NCBI GenBank assembly: GCA_010279815.1
Contig: QEOQ01000206.1
Coordinates: 1,029,628 to 1,093,627 of the forward strand
Length of the DNA stretch: 64,000 nt
Direction of reading: 5' to 3'
Source: Brachionus plicatilis
Lineage: Eukaryota > Rotifera > Eurotatoria > Ploima > Brachionidae
Numbering within the stretch: the first letter of the stretch is position 1; every line of letters begins with the position of its first letter. Below the pieces are notes generated by a model that saw only the letters and a program-made list of their open reading frames with translations, did no database searches and was not told where the DNA came from. This document shows positions 46,736-59,460 of this stretch, piece after piece. The position numbers and the translations under genes are program-made.

Positions 46736-48360
46736 TCAGCTGAATGAAATTTTATTATTTAATACTTGGAAGTATATCTAAACAAAAATTAAAGTAAAAT
46801 ATAAAGTAGAAAATTTTCTATAGCAACTAAAATTAATAAATTATTTGAATCTTTTTTATTTTTTTTTCTCATAGATTAAATCATTTGAAAAATAAATTTA
46901 TTATCAGTCACAAGGCTCAAGAGTAAGTGACTTTGTTCAAATTTGCAGATGTCTCTATTAAATCTAATAAATATTTATTAAATCCCCATCTCGAGACTAC
47001 CAATCTATCAAAATCAATAAATTTATTCATAAATTATTTTTAGCATATTGTTAAAAAATCCAACTTTATCCGAACGAAAAAGCAATTTTGAAACTTAAGT
47101 TTACCAAAGGCACGTCATTTGTTCAATATATTCGTGTGCATAAGAAAAAGAAAATAATTATGAGTTAATTTATGGAAAGCTTTCCAACTAAGGATATTAA
47201 GCAGTTCCTTTTCTTTCTTAACGATCAATTAAAATGACAAAAAATATTATTTTTTCTTTTAAATTGCAGCCAAATGCTTAGATCCCTGGTATTTGTCTGG
47301 GTTGGTAAAAATTTCATCAGACTTTACTTTGGTCTATTCCACAAATCTCCTAAGATCACTTTAGTTCGCAATCGATAAACAAATCTAATCTGATTTTGCT
47401 TTTAAAAATAAAATTAGAGTTATCTTTCTTTAATAGATACTTGAATCAAGTGAAAATTCTAAATTTATTTTTAGGGCGGAAGATTGATGATTATACTTAC
47501 TGTAAAAAACATTTTTTTCGGCGCGTGTTCTCTCAGTTACATAAGAGGCACATTTTTAATTAAAGGGTATTAAGGTTACCTAATGGAAAATGATGGAACT
47601 TTGATTAATCGAAAATTAGCGATTTATAATTTGAGCTCCTTATCCTCTGCTTAGTATTCTTTAAAATTTTGAATGCATAAATAGGAAAGTAAAATTTTCT
47701 GGATTTCAAATAATTTATAATGAATTCAGAATATAATTATTATTAATGATTACACTCAAAACTATTTGAGTTGGTAGCTAAATATATATGAAATTGTTTT
47801 TTAATTTACAGATTTTTTGATCGATAAGAAAAATAGCTATTTATCATATGATGCTAAATGAACTTGGCCAAACATTATCTTTTTATGATTAAAATAATAG
47901 AATGGATAAAAGATCTACTCGGTCCAAGTGGTCGAAACAAAGTTAACTTAGCGCTCACTTTTGAAAAAATTGAAAAAATTTAAAACTTTGAACGTCTATA
48001 TATTCAAGTTTTATCAAGATTTTTATCAACTAAAGTGGTCTCATTTATGCACATGACTTTTTTTCCCCAATTATAAAAATTATTCTGAGCAATAGTTGAA
48101 ATTATTAAATTTATTATTTTTTAACACTTGAAAAATTTTCCAAATCTAATTCAAAAACATTGTGTTAAAATTCACAAAAGCCTCTGGGATAAATTTTCAG
48201 TTTGATTCTAGACAAAAGATCAAAAAACTCAAGACAATTAGAAGAGCGCATTAAATAGATTCAAAATTAATGAACAATTTCTCTTTGGTACTTCAAAATT
48301 TTTTTGATGAATTAAAAATTTTACACTTACTTTGCAGCTAAAGCTGTCTGAGGGTTTACA
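46736..48360. promoter_or_regulatory. Probable divergent promoter region of HSL and RNase H1
   Basis: HSL starts at 46735 on minus and RNase H1 at 48361 on plus. No coding exon or repeat is recognised in the 1.6 kb between them. The regulatory role is inferred from layout only. Confidence 0.4.
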
Positions 48361-50132
48361 ATGCCTTTTTATGCAGTAAGAAATGGCTACGAGCCCGGAA
48401 TTTATCTCTCATGGTATTTTTCAAGAATTAAAATAATTTAAAAGATGTTAATTTTCAACTAGGGAGAATTGTGAAAAGCAAGTCAAGGGTTTTTCCAAAG
48501 CAGTGTACAAAAAATTTGAGACTAAAGTCGATGCTGTTGCTTTTATTTTGAACAAATCACCAAATAAAAGTCTAGAAAACCTTAGCAAAGATTCACCAAA
48601 AATTAAAAATCCAGGTTTAATTAAATTGCTTTTTGATTAAGATTTTAAATTGGCTGGAAATGTTTAGATTTTAGTAAAGAAAGCACGGATCACTTTGATT
48701 TAAATCAAAAAAGAAAATTGAATAATGATGAGAGTAATCTGTCTAATGCAACGACATCTATTAAATCAAAAGGTTTCCTCATTTTTTATCTTAAAAAACA
48801 ATTTTGATCATAGCGTGAACTTTTTAAAAAATTTGCCACCTTGGTCAAATCATGCCAGATGTTTGCATGATGCATCGGCTCAAGTCAAACCAGTTTTAAA
48901 AAAAAATAAACTGATTAATAAATCTAAAAAAGAAAAAGAAATGAACAATCTGCGTCCGGAGAAAAAAGCTCGAACTACTCAAAACAAAATGGAATATGTC
49001 AATACTTGTAAGGAAATAACAAAAAAAATTCTAGATACTCCAATAGATCTAAAAAAATACTTGACTGAATACGAGGATAAAATATATGAATTTAGTTTTA
49101 GTAAGTTTTTTTTTTTTTATATAAATAATTGATCGTTAACAAACCAAAAATTTGTCTGAATTCAAAGCGTTAATTAACTTCCTTCAGGCTTTAAAAAGAT
49201 AAAAATTTTAGCAATTTTTTCTATATTTGGATTAAAAATTTAAAAAATATGCAAAAATTTGATCCTTCATTTGACTGTAAGGATTTAAAATTTTTAAATC
49301 TACTTACGGGCTTAAAATTTTTGTCAGAGGATTAATTTACATTAATTTAACTTTTTTTAGTTGATGAAAAAGAGCTTTTAAACAAATTAGAAAATGATAC
49401 GACTTTTTTAGTTATTTTTAAAATTATAATCAAGTAAAACCATATTTATCAAAGTCTCTTATGATTTTTTCATTTAATAAACACATTTTCTGATTACATA
49501 AAAGCACTTAATTTCTTTGTTATCTTAAATTTAGAAAGCCAAAAAGCAATAGTTTATACAGACGGAGCATGCTCAAATAATGGAAAACCCAATGCAGCCG
49601 CCGGGATTGGAGTCTTTTGGGGCAAAAATCATCCTTTGTAAATGAACTTGGTTAAAATTTCAGCATTAAAATTTAATTTATTTGATTAGAAATATCAGTA
49701 AAAGATTGAATGGATTGCAAACAAATAATCGAGCGGAGATAAATGTGAGGGCTACTTTTATATTTTCCTTAATAAATAATTGTATTTTAGGCTGCTATTG
49801 TCGCCATAAGTCAAGCATTAACTTATGATGCCTCAGAATTGACCATTTATACTGATAGTAAATTTATGATGAATTCGATAAATGACTGGATCAATAAATG
49901 GAAGAAAAATGGTTGGAAAACTTCAAGTGGGGAGTCGGTTAAAAATATTGACGATTTTAAGAGATTAGATGATTTATGTTCCAAAATAAAAATAAACTGG
50001 GTAATTTTACATGGAGTAAAATATTTTTTTATCTAATCTTTTCAATAAAAAATCTAGATTTACGTACCTGGGCACAAAGGCCACTATGGTAATGAAGAGG
50101 CAGATAGATTAGCCACCCAATGTTTGAAATAA
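48361..50132 (+). CDS. RNASEH1: Ribonuclease H1
   Basis: Exons 48361-48413, 48463-48614, 48668-48772, about 48885-49100, 49535-49637, 49690-49744, 49791-50000 and 50058-50132, about 322 residues. The N-terminal hybrid-binding domain is clear ([20 protein letters not shown], then [16 protein letters not shown]). The catalytic domain has all expected acidic residues: [22 protein letters not shown], then [29 protein letters not shown]. It cleaves RNA in RNA-DNA hybrids in nucleus and mitochondria. The linker is Lys-rich. Its third intron is uncertain: the donor at 48773 leaves phase 1, the obvious CATAG acceptor at 48813 gives a stop, and CAAG at 48884 or CCAG at 48893 keep the frame. ATG 48361 is preceded by ACA and begins the conserved domain. 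Confidence 0.93.
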
Positions 50133-53100
50133 TTAATCTTAGAATTTTTTTTGAAATAATTTAAATATTTAAAAAAATTAATAGGAGCTTAAATAGAGCT
50201 TTTTTTAGATTTAATTTGCTTCTATAGACTTAAACTAAAATTTACGACCTTAGTATCAAAGTTTTGAGCTGTTTGCTATACTTATAAATTAAAAATTAAA
50301 TATTAATTTGAGTTACCTCGACTTTTTAATCTCTTAAAGCTCCCAAAATATCACTCTAAACTCAAATTAGCTTTTATGAATTTAGAATTAAATTTTTTTC
50401 ATGAATTTTTACAAGTAAATTTTTCGATTTAACTTAAAAAGATTTTGCTGGCTGAAATATCAGCCCTTTCTTGTTGTTGAATGTTTTAGATAATTTTTCT
50501 AAAATGTTTAAAACTGATTAATTCGAGTGAATTTTTCTTTATTTTTCTATATATAAACAAAAATGGAAACATAATTCAATCATTGTTATTTCAAATAATT
50601 TTAAATCGTGACTTAACCAAGATTGATAATATTAGTAAAATTTTTATCTAGATAAATAATTATTTGTATTTAAATCAAGCTTAAAAAAGAGAAGTGAAGA
50701 TTATAACAAAACCAATAAAAAGATAATTCAAAAAAATAAGCATAGTTATTTGAAATTTTAACTGAAGTGTCAATTTTTTTAGGATTTAATGTTTCTCAAT
50801 AGCTATGCAAGTCTAATCTGCCTTGTCAAGATGATCGTTGAATTTCATTAAAATATATTTTTAAAATTAAACTTGGTTTAAATTTTTTTCATTTCCTCAT
50901 AATTTAGCAAAGTCATTATTATGATAAAGCAATCTTATTTGACAAAAAAGAGGAAAAGATTGAACTCTCAAAATTTTAATTTTTTGGTTGCCTCAAAATA
51001 CAAATAAAATACTGGTTAACAAACAATTTTTTTTTCTAAAATTTGTCTTCTCCTAAAAAAATTCAAAATGTTATTTAGAGATTAAATAATAAAATGTTTT
51101 TAATAAAACAATATTAGTTGGTTCTCGCCTCTTTGTTTATTGAAATGATTTTTCCTTATTGATTTGTAGATAAAGGATGTGTAGATTGAGCAAGGAAATA
51201 CAGTAATTAATTTTTCATACCTAGAACCTATTATCAATTATCAATCATTATATCATGATGAAAAAGGAGAAAAATTACTGCTCCTAATTTTAAAAAGAAA
51301 ATAATTATTATTAATTACCATTTTTAAATTTGCTTAATTAGACTTTGATTCTAAATAATGATGCTGTTTATTTTTTTCTTAAAGAAAAATTTATAACTTA
51401 TGACAATCAATTAGCTTATATTTTTTTATGATACTTATTGTAATTTTTTGTTTTAAACTAAATATGTGATTCTTCCCCTAGACATTAAACATTTTTTAAA
51501 ACTAAATAAATCAATCAATCAATCATTTTACTGTTGAATAATATTATTATTTTCAGAAAAGATGAAAAGTCTTGAAAAGCAAATTTTAAAATAAAACTAT
51601 GACGCATTCTTGTTCAAATGATAAATACAAATCGGGAAAAGCTAACTCAGATTTCATCATCATCGGATAGATATTTATTTTCTCATCAATTTTAAATATA
51701 AATTTGTAAAATTAAATTGCGCAGTTTAAAATTATTCTGTCAATTAAAAAAATTATTTTCAAATTCTTTTAACTTTAAAAAAGTTTATAAATAATTACAA
51801 AAAATTTAAATTCAGATTATAACATAAATTAATCTTATTAAGTATTTCAAGCAACGATTCGTTTTAAAAACAATAATTTGACTATTTAAATAAAGATTTG
51901 TAAATGTCTGATTTTTAATTATCATTTTTTATTTTAATTATATAACAAAAATTTTGAATTTTATAAAAATAGATAGATAAATAATAAAAAAATACATTTG
52001 ACCTAAAGCAATTACTGAGAAATAAATCGTTTAATAAATCGGCCTCCCAAAATCCCTAGATAAATTTCATAATATTATTTTGAATATTTTCAATTTTAGA
52101 TATTGATCTTAGTTTTGAATTCTTTATTTTTTGTATTTAAAAATTAAAAGTAAATATTTGAATAAATTAAAATTAAAAGCTTAATTGATTGATCTTTTGT
52201 TACTAAATTCTTATTACATATTTCTTTTCTAATTTAAAATTCGTAGAATTTTAGTTGAGATGATTTTCGATTATTTAAATGCGTCAAAAATTTCTAGGAT
52301 TCATCTTTTAGTTATTTCTCATATCAACAATAAAAAATATTTCAACCAATTTTGAAAAATTAAGTGATATTTTATTTTAAAATTCTAATTTATGTTTTAA
52401 TAATTGAATGAATTCCAGAAAAAAATTTTCTTTAAAATCTTGCATTTAAAGATGGTCTGGCAATATTCATCTTACAAAATTTCGAAAATAAAATTGGTTT
52501 CATTTAATATTGTCAAGTTCGTAATAAATATGATTTTATAAAAAAAAAATTAAATACCTAATTCTTAATAACCTCAAATTATTTTGATTTTATTTAGCTT
52601 TTTTTAAACTATTCAAAACATTATTGATTTTTATCAAGTTCTAAGCTAAATTCAATTTTTACAATAAATGAAAATTTTTATTTGGCATAATTGATTTACT
52701 TAGATTTATGATCAAGAAGAATAATTAACGGGCTACATACTTATTATTAATTTACCCTTTTTTTTGATAAACATGAAATTTATTCATTTAATTAAAATTT
52801 TTATTCAAAAAAATAATTAATCTTTGCATGCGGGTCTTTGAAATAACTTAGAATACATGGTTATTTCTTAAAGGAAAAATTCCTTTAGAGACTGTTCTAA
52901 ATTTAATTAATTTACACTAAAAAAATTTAAAATCTTTTCTTTGCCCCACTGTTAATATATCCGAATACTAACTATTTCATTAATTTTTTTGTAAATTCAA
53001 TCATAAATTCGAAAGAATTCTTCCAAAAAATAAAGATTATAAAATCACATTTTAAATTGAATTTTGAAAAATTGTTGTTGTAAAAACTTATTTTTAAACT

Positions 53101-54300
53101 TGTGACCATGAATATACCATAAGTTTTTTTTTTTTTAAATACCGCAGTTATCGAATAATGCATACATAGTTTGATAATTTTTTTTACGCTGGTATTACTT
53201 TAACTTTTTATAATAACGAAGCGTTCATTAAAATCTTTTGTTTTTAAAGAATGCTACCCAAAAAATATGTTAGTTTCAAATTTAAATAAAAATTCTATCA
53301 GATTTTTGCTTTTATCATTAACCAGAATATAATGATGCCTTTCAGAAATTTATTTATCATTATTTGAAATATGTAGTATAAATAAGATATTAATTTCAAC
53401 AAAGAAATTCTCGCTGTTGTTAGGAGGATTGAAATCTATATTTTAAAATTTTGAAGACATTCCACAAACTACTAGGGACATAATATGATTTGATAAAGAG
53501 CGACAGGCTGCACGTTTTTAATTATTTGATAGTTGACTAAAAAATGATAAAGCTGTATCAATTTAACAATGGACTAGATGCTCAATATTTCTTGATTCTT
53601 TAAGATTTAAATTTTCTTTAAAATAATTTTAAAAAAATATTTGAAACATTTTTTGTTCATTGAATTTAAAGATCTTTTTTGACTTCGCAAATTAGTTAAT
53701 TTTTTTATAAAAATGTTCTTTGATTTCGTTGATTTCAATTTTTCCATTGGACTCTTAAAATTAATAAAATAAAAATAACGGCTTAGTACCGTTCTAATTA
53801 CAAGAGAAGATAATAAATAAAAAATACTTATTAATTTTTATAAAGCTTGAATACTTTTCAATCTTAAATTTTTTTGCACACTTTAGCAAAACTAAAATTG
53901 CACACAAGAATGAAAAAGTATTTTCTCATTTGAGTGATTTTTTTTTGGGATCATGTAATTTATAGCTAAGCTATTTGAATAATTATTCAATAGAAATATA
54001 AAATAAAATAAATTAACCATCAATAAATTTTTGAGCATATTTTCTTAATAATGGACAAACAACTTGTCAATATTAGCTAATCCTTGAATTTTTTAATTTT
54101 TTTCAATTTTTAATCATTTAAAAATTTAAAATTGAAACAAAATTTAAATTCTTAACTTTAAACATGAAAAACTTTTGTGTTGAAAAAGTAATGTTCATTT
54201 ATAATCTTAAATTAGAAAATGATTGCACACTTTAATTTATTTAAGATAATGAATCAAAATTAATGCATATAATAAGTAAAAAACTAATTGTTTTACTAAA
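50133..54300. other. Four-kilobase AT desert
   Basis: No open frame, exon-like block or terminal repeat stands out. Two weak internal matches are noted. About 53608-53720 resembles 42839-42940 inside the mariner-like element, and TACAAGAGAAGATAATAAAT near 53800 recurs near 54560. Confidence 0.55.
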
Positions 54301-54323
54301 TTTATAATATTAAATTTTAATAG

Positions 54324-54676
54324 AGGATAAAGAAAAAATAATTGTCCAAGATTTTAAACTCCCAGTCCAAATACATACAATAGAATCTTCTTATTGGCTT
54401 TTGATCGACAACTTTAGTATTCAATTTAAATTTATATCCTTATCAGGTAATCTTTTATCTTTCATTCCAAATAATTAAATCTAAATAAAGTACGGACCTC
54501 TTTGTTTAGTGATATAATAGTTTCTTATTGAAATTTATTACGGCTTAGAAATATTCTATTTACAAGAGAAGATCATAAATAAAAAACATTGTTCTTATGT
54601 AAAGTTCGAATCTTTTCTGTCTAATTTATATCATCTAATAGCTTTGGACATAGAACAGTCACATTTTGGACGATAA
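54324..54676 (+). other. Two possible terminal exons of an unidentified gene
   Basis: About 54324-54446 reads DKEKIIVQDFKLPVQIHTIE then SSYWLLIDNFSIQFKFISLS and ends TCAG|GTAA. About 54642-54676 follows a TAATAG acceptor and continues in phase as ALDIEQSHFGR then TAA. The pair is phase-consistent and looks coding, but I find no upstream exons in the AT desert and do not recognise the peptide. Confidence 0.35.
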
Positions 54677-54695
54677 CAATCTGAAAAACTGCTCA

Positions 54696-55181
54696 ATGGA
54701 TTTGTTCGTTCGAATCACTTTGTTAGAGCTCAATGCTCTAAATAAAAAAAACTTGAAAAATTTGATGAGACGATGTTTTGCTGTCCAGTGTATGGGCAAA
54801 GAACCTGGCATTGACTTCGTGATTCCAGTCATTTACAGTCTAAATTACGATAGCTTTAATAAAATGTCAGCAATTCTGGTTCAAACAAAATTACATGCAA
54901 TTCCTATAAAAATAGATATAACCAAGCTTAAAAGTGTTAGAATATCAAGACCTGAAATAGAGACACCTTCTCTTGTAATTTATATGCAACTGGGTAAATT
55001 AGACGACACTTTTGTCCACGACATAGGCTCAAAACTTAAGAATAGAGCAGTAATATATTCTGAAGGAATTTCCACTAAAGTTTTTTGCTCAATAGATTCT
55101 GATGCAGAAACTGCTTTGATCAATTTTTACAAGTCACAAAACTGTTCTTATTATGGTAGAATCGAAAATATGTTATGGTAA
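54696..55181 (+). CDS. Unrecognised ORF, possibly a PD-(D/E)XK nuclease-fold fragment
   Basis: An intronless 161-codon frame from the first ATG. The segment PGIDFVIPVIYSLNYDSF followed by MSAILVQTK resembles the D..(Q/E)xK core of restriction-endonuclease-like domains, known from Crinkler-type and retroelement-associated proteins. That is pattern memory, not a search. It lacks any other domain and stops at YYGRIENMLW. It lies in a region of transposon debris, so it could be a mobile-element gene or a fragment. Confidence 0.4.
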   Translation: MDLFVRITLLELNALNKKNLKNLMRRCFAVQCMGKEPGIDFVIPVIYSLNYDSFNKMSAILVQTKLHAIPIKIDITKLKSVRISRPEIETPSLVIYMQLGKLDDTFVHDIGSKLKNRAVIYSEGISTKVFCSIDSDAETALINFYKSQNCSYYGRIENMLW

Positions 55182-55699
55182 GATGCAAAGTTTGCATCTC
55201 TTTTTAAAATTTGTTAAAAATCTAAGATCAGATCACTACTTGCGTAAAAATCTTTGAACAAAATAATTTTCTTTAGACTATCTTAAAGTTTTTCTAATTT
55301 GAATTAGCAGATTTTATACGTTTATTTAAATAGGTCTGTTATATCACATTTTATTTACTATGAAACAAATATTTTTTTTAAAGCTTCTAACTATTGAAGT
55401 TGAATTTAATGGAGACTGGTGATAATTTACTTACACTGATCAAAATGATAAAGTATATCTAGAAAATTTAGAACATTTATTTTTTTTATGGAAGGATTGT
55501 TTCTGGGAATCCGTACGGCTAAATAAAAAAACCAAAATAATTTTTTTGTTTGAATTTTATTCAGAAAAAAGTTTTTTATCGGAAAAGTAAAAAAACTATG
55601 AGAGAAATAAAATTGAAATGAAAAAATTGCAAAAAAAAAGGGAGGTTTATTTTTTGTCTAAAAAAATGTCTACAAAATTTAGAACATAATATTTTTAAA
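55182..55699. other. AT-rich spacer before the Tc1 remnant
   Basis: Nothing recognised. The left terminal repeat of the Tc1-like element should be here or just inside, but I could not pair it with a right end. Confidence 0.5.
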
Positions 55700-56690
55700 C
55701 ATATAAAATGGCCGCCCTTAGCTTTAATACACTCAGCGACACGTTTTGGCATAGATTCAATCATGTTCCTGACTAATTCAATTGGAACTTTCAACAATTC
55801 ATTAAAAAGAACGCTTTTTAGATGCTCTACTTATGTAATCCTTGTATTGACCATTTTGAGGTCTTTATATGACCCTATATTCTCTATTGGATTAAGATCA
55901 GGTGATCTTGGGCACCAAGGGATATTTGTTTTTCTTGAAACCAATCTCGAACGGAATAAGCAGTATGTAAACTAACCCCATCTTGCTTAAAAATCCAATG
56001 CTGAATCTGATCAAAAAATATCTCAAGAGATTTTCCAGGGTGTTCATGTATAAAAACTGATTGGTTCTGCCTGTATAAAAAGAGCAACGCCCAGTCCCTT
56101 TATGATTAATACATCCCCATATTCCGACCGAACCTCCACCATTCTGTAACTTTGGTAAACAAAACTTGGGGTGACACTTTTCGTTTGCGAAACGTTTTAC
56201 GAACACTCTTGATTTTCTGTAAAATACTTCAAAATTAGATTCATCGCTGAAAATAACTTTTCACCAGTCTTTAACAGTCCATCTTTTTTGTTCTTTTCAT
56301 CATTTGAGCCTTTTCAACCGGTCCAATGCAGTCAAAAGAGGCTTTTCTATAGAAGTATATTACTGAATATTTTTTCTTAATAGCATTTTTATAACATTGT
56401 CTTTATTGATACTAACATTTGGAAACTTAGAACTAAAGTCAGATGCTAATTGTCTATAGCTTGTTGTAGGGTTGATTCTAACCTTTCCAAAAATACACGA
56501 TTCATCTAGACTGGTTAGCTTTCGAGGTCTACCAGACCTTGGTAATTCTTTGACCACCGAAGTCTTCTCATAATTACACTTTGTTGCAAACACGCATTTT
56601 CTTGAAGCATCTACTAAATCAGCTATTTCTTGTTAAGACTTTGTTTTATCCTTCAACAGTCCAATTATTTGCCTTTACTGTTCCTTTAAC
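55700..56690 (-). pseudogene. Tc1/mariner transposase, degenerate
   Basis: In order on the minus strand: helix-turn-helix part (RQIIGLLKDKTKS, stop, QEIADLVDASRKC, LPRSGRPRKLTSLDESCI), then KVIFSDESNFEVF with the first catalytic Asp, GGGSVGIWGCINHKGTG, WIFKQDGVSLHTA with the second Asp, VRDWFQEKQI, a frameshift, SPDLNPIENI with the third acidic residue, and VPIELVRNMIESMPKRVAEC at the end. Several stops (including just before KVIFSDES) and frameshifts make it non-functional. Its right side abuts a LINE on the other strand at about 56690. Confidence 0.92.
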
Positions 56691-57840
56691 TTTGATTTTC
56701 AGAGCATCTTTATCCAATAATCAGCTTTTAATACAATTCAGATCAGCAAATATTACACCATTTTTTAAAAATGCTTATAAATCAATGGCGATCAATTTTC
56801 GTACTGTTGTCTCTTATTTCAATTCCGTGAAAGATTATGGAAAGCATAATAAGAACAGAAATAGAATATTATCTTTATAAGAATTAAATTATAGCAAAAG
56901 TAGAGCATGGATTTGTTAAGAGAAAGTAAAATACAAATAATCTTCTGGAAACTCTAGATTTCATCTCAATAAGTCTAGATAAAAATATTCCTGTTGATGT
57001 GATTCTGTTTGATTTTTGAAAGCATTTGATACTGTTCCGCAAGCACAACTGAAAGCTAAATTGAAAGCGTATGGCTTTGATGACCTGACACTAAAATGAA
57101 TTGAAACTTTGCTGAAAAATAGAAGACAACGAATTGTTCAAGGTGCAATTGTGTCGGATTGGGCTAAGATTTTTAGCGGTGTACCACAGGGGTCAGTGAC
57201 TGTTCCAATATTATTCGTTTTGTATATCAATGATCTACCAAAAGGCACCTAGAATGTTGTCAAAATGTATGCGAACTCCACTTAAATGTTCTTACAAACG
57301 GTATCTGTAATGAGCCCAAGGAAACTACAATCAGATTTAGATTTAGTTTACAAGTGGACTCAAAGTTGGCTTCTTCTCTTCAATACATCAAAATGTGAAG
57401 TCATGCATTGTGGTCATTAGAACAAAAAATCTCCTACTTGTATTAGTGATAAGCAGTTAGCAACACCAGACACCGAAAGAGATCTTGGAGTTATTTTCAA
57501 TACAAATCTAAAATGGGAAAATCAAATGATAAATGCAACAAACAAAGTAAATGAGATGTAAGGTCGAATCAAGAAATAGTTTGCTCGTTTTGATTGTAAG
57601 TAATTTAGATCTCTGTATTTAATTTTTGGTCGTCCTTTTTTGGAATATGCGGTGTCTCTCTGGTCTCTAATGCTTAAGTCTGATTTTGAGAATGTTGAAA
57701 GGATTCATCGCTTAGCAATGAAAATAGTTTCGTAGACTAGTAGCAAACCGTCCGTAAGCAGATAAAAAGCTTAGAACATTTCAAATCTGGGGGAAACAAG
57801 AAAAAGAGACATTGTGAATTTAAAATACAAATTGAACAAA
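56690..57840 (+). pseudogene. LINE reverse transcriptase (CR1/Jockey type), degenerate
   Basis: Plus-strand pieces: LTLIFRASLSNNQLLIQFRS, ANITPFFKN, EHGFVKRK, NLLETLDFISISLDKNIPVD, VILFDF then stop then KAFDTVP, LKAKLKAYGFDDLTL, VFSGVPQGS-type FSGVPQGSVTVPILFVLYIN, then KMYANST where the catalytic YADD should be, then GRPFLEYAVSLWS. Many stop codons and loss of the second catalytic Asp show a dead copy. The order of motifs is intact, so the whole polymerase domain was once present. Confidence 0.92.
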
Positions 57841-57875
57841 AAATTCTCCCTTTTTTGGGAAATTAAAATTAAAAA

Positions 57876-58977
57876 CAGAATTGTTTAAAAGTCCCCAAAA
57901 AAAGTCCAAGTCATTAAAAAAAGTCCAAGTCCTGAATTTTTTTTTTTTTCAAAGTCCAAGTTGGTTATGTCTAAAGCATGCACTCATCAAGATTACGAAA
58001 AAACAACACCGGGTGTAAATCACCAAAATTTTTATAAAAGTGAAATTTTTCTCTGATACATTTATTCCTAAATATCTGAATTTAACTATGCACCCATTTT
58101 CATCTAAAAAAAAATTAATATCACCTTTAAATTTAGAATGAAAAAAAGCAACCCAATACACCCAAAAACACCCTCATAACTTTCCAGATACACCCTAACC
58201 CTGATTATATTTTTGAATTGAGCATAAAAATATCTACTAGAAAACATAGTTTTTATAAATAAAATAATTTGATTTTGCCATTAAAAATCGAAAGAACAAC
58301 TTTTTTGCCTCTTAGACATTACAACCTGATTTTTTTGCCTTTTTTCATTTTTTTCCCACAATATTAAATAATAATTGATAGTAATCGACCACGAGGAATC
58401 TGAAAATAAAATCAGATTTGTTCTATCTGAATTAGTTTTTAAAGTAAAATTATTGTTTTTTTTTTGATTTTGTTAAATGTGTAAAAAAACCGCTACAATG
58501 GTCTTATAAAGTATATCGAAATTTTTTGAATAAATTAATTTAATAAAAAAAGTGTCTAAAATATTTGTTTTTCATTTTTTTCAAGTTCGATTGAAATAAA
58601 AACAAAATTCATTTTTTCTCTTGAATCTGGCTAAAATTTAGTTTCCCAACATATCTTCTTTTCGTTTTCTTTATTAATATTTTGCCAATTTTTAACTTTA
58701 TTATTAAGATTTGGTTGAATTTTTGGAATTGTGAATTTTGGAACCAAGCACAAAAACAAAAATTTTAAATTTAAATAAATTTATTAATTTAGGTCTAAAA
58801 TTTTTTCAGCAAAATGGGTTTGCTGACACAAAAAAAAACAAATTTAAAATTAAATTCTTTAAAAATAACTTTTTAAAAATTTTTTTCATAATAATTCATT
58901 TAATCTATTACGAATGAAAATTAAAAAAAGTCCGGACTTGGACTTGACTTGATACTTGTGACTTTTAAACAACTGTG
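57876..58977. repeat. hAT-like non-autonomous element, 1102 bp, perfect 8-bp target duplication
   Basis: The ends CAGAATTGTTTAAAAGTC and GACTTTTAAACAACTGTG are inverted repeats with two mismatches. They are flanked by ATTAAAAA on both sides (57868-57875 and 58978-58985), a perfect 8-bp duplication. Subterminal AAGTC/GACTT words match copies at 161, 10668 and 37862. No transposase is encoded. It is the best preserved member in the window. Confidence 0.92.
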
Positions 58978-59115
58978 ATTAAAAATAATAAAATACTAGA
59001 AACCCCCACTATGGTAAACGTCATAAGCGATGGTAAACAAAAAAAGTTATTGTACAAATGAATTTTATTTACAATTTATAAAAAAGACTATTTACAATTA
59101 ATAAAAATAAATAAG

Positions 59116-59460
59116 TTACATTTTAACATTATTAAAAACATCATAAAAAACTGGATTCCTTGTGTATTTTGTGCCTTTCGGTAATGTTATAGTAATATCG
59201 TCAAAGTCAGATACCCTTGAAAGGGCTACGTAAAGTTGTCCGTGACTGAATACCGGATTTTCAAGGTACACTCCTACCCTTTTCAATGTTTGACCTTGCG
59301 ATTTATTGATAGAAATAGCAAAAGCAGGTCTTACTGTGAATTTTGTTCGCTTGAAGTCAAACGAAAGACCTGAATCGGATGGTATTAATGGTACCCTTGG
59401 AATATGAACACATTTACCTTTTAACTTACCTATTGCGATTAAAATATTAGAAAAAATACT
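59116..59460 (-). pseudogene. Helitron-type Pif1-like helicase C-terminal fragment
   Basis: The minus-strand frame carries KGKCVHIPRVPLIPSDSG, then FAISINKSQGQTLKRVGVYL, then FSHGQLYVALSRVSDFDDI. These are helicase motifs V and VI of the Rep/Hel protein of Helitrons and of Pif1 relatives. It stops at TAA (59116) after VFYDVFNNVKM. The apparent first 20 codons (above 59460) match the terminal repeat of a MITE seen at 62108. The helicase part is therefore truncated and fused to other repeat DNA. Confidence 0.85.

Noticed and set aside
48725..49132. 135-codon frame beginning MMRVICLMQ
   Set aside because: Its start is an out-of-frame shadow of RNase H1 exon 3. Only its later part corresponds to the real linker exon.
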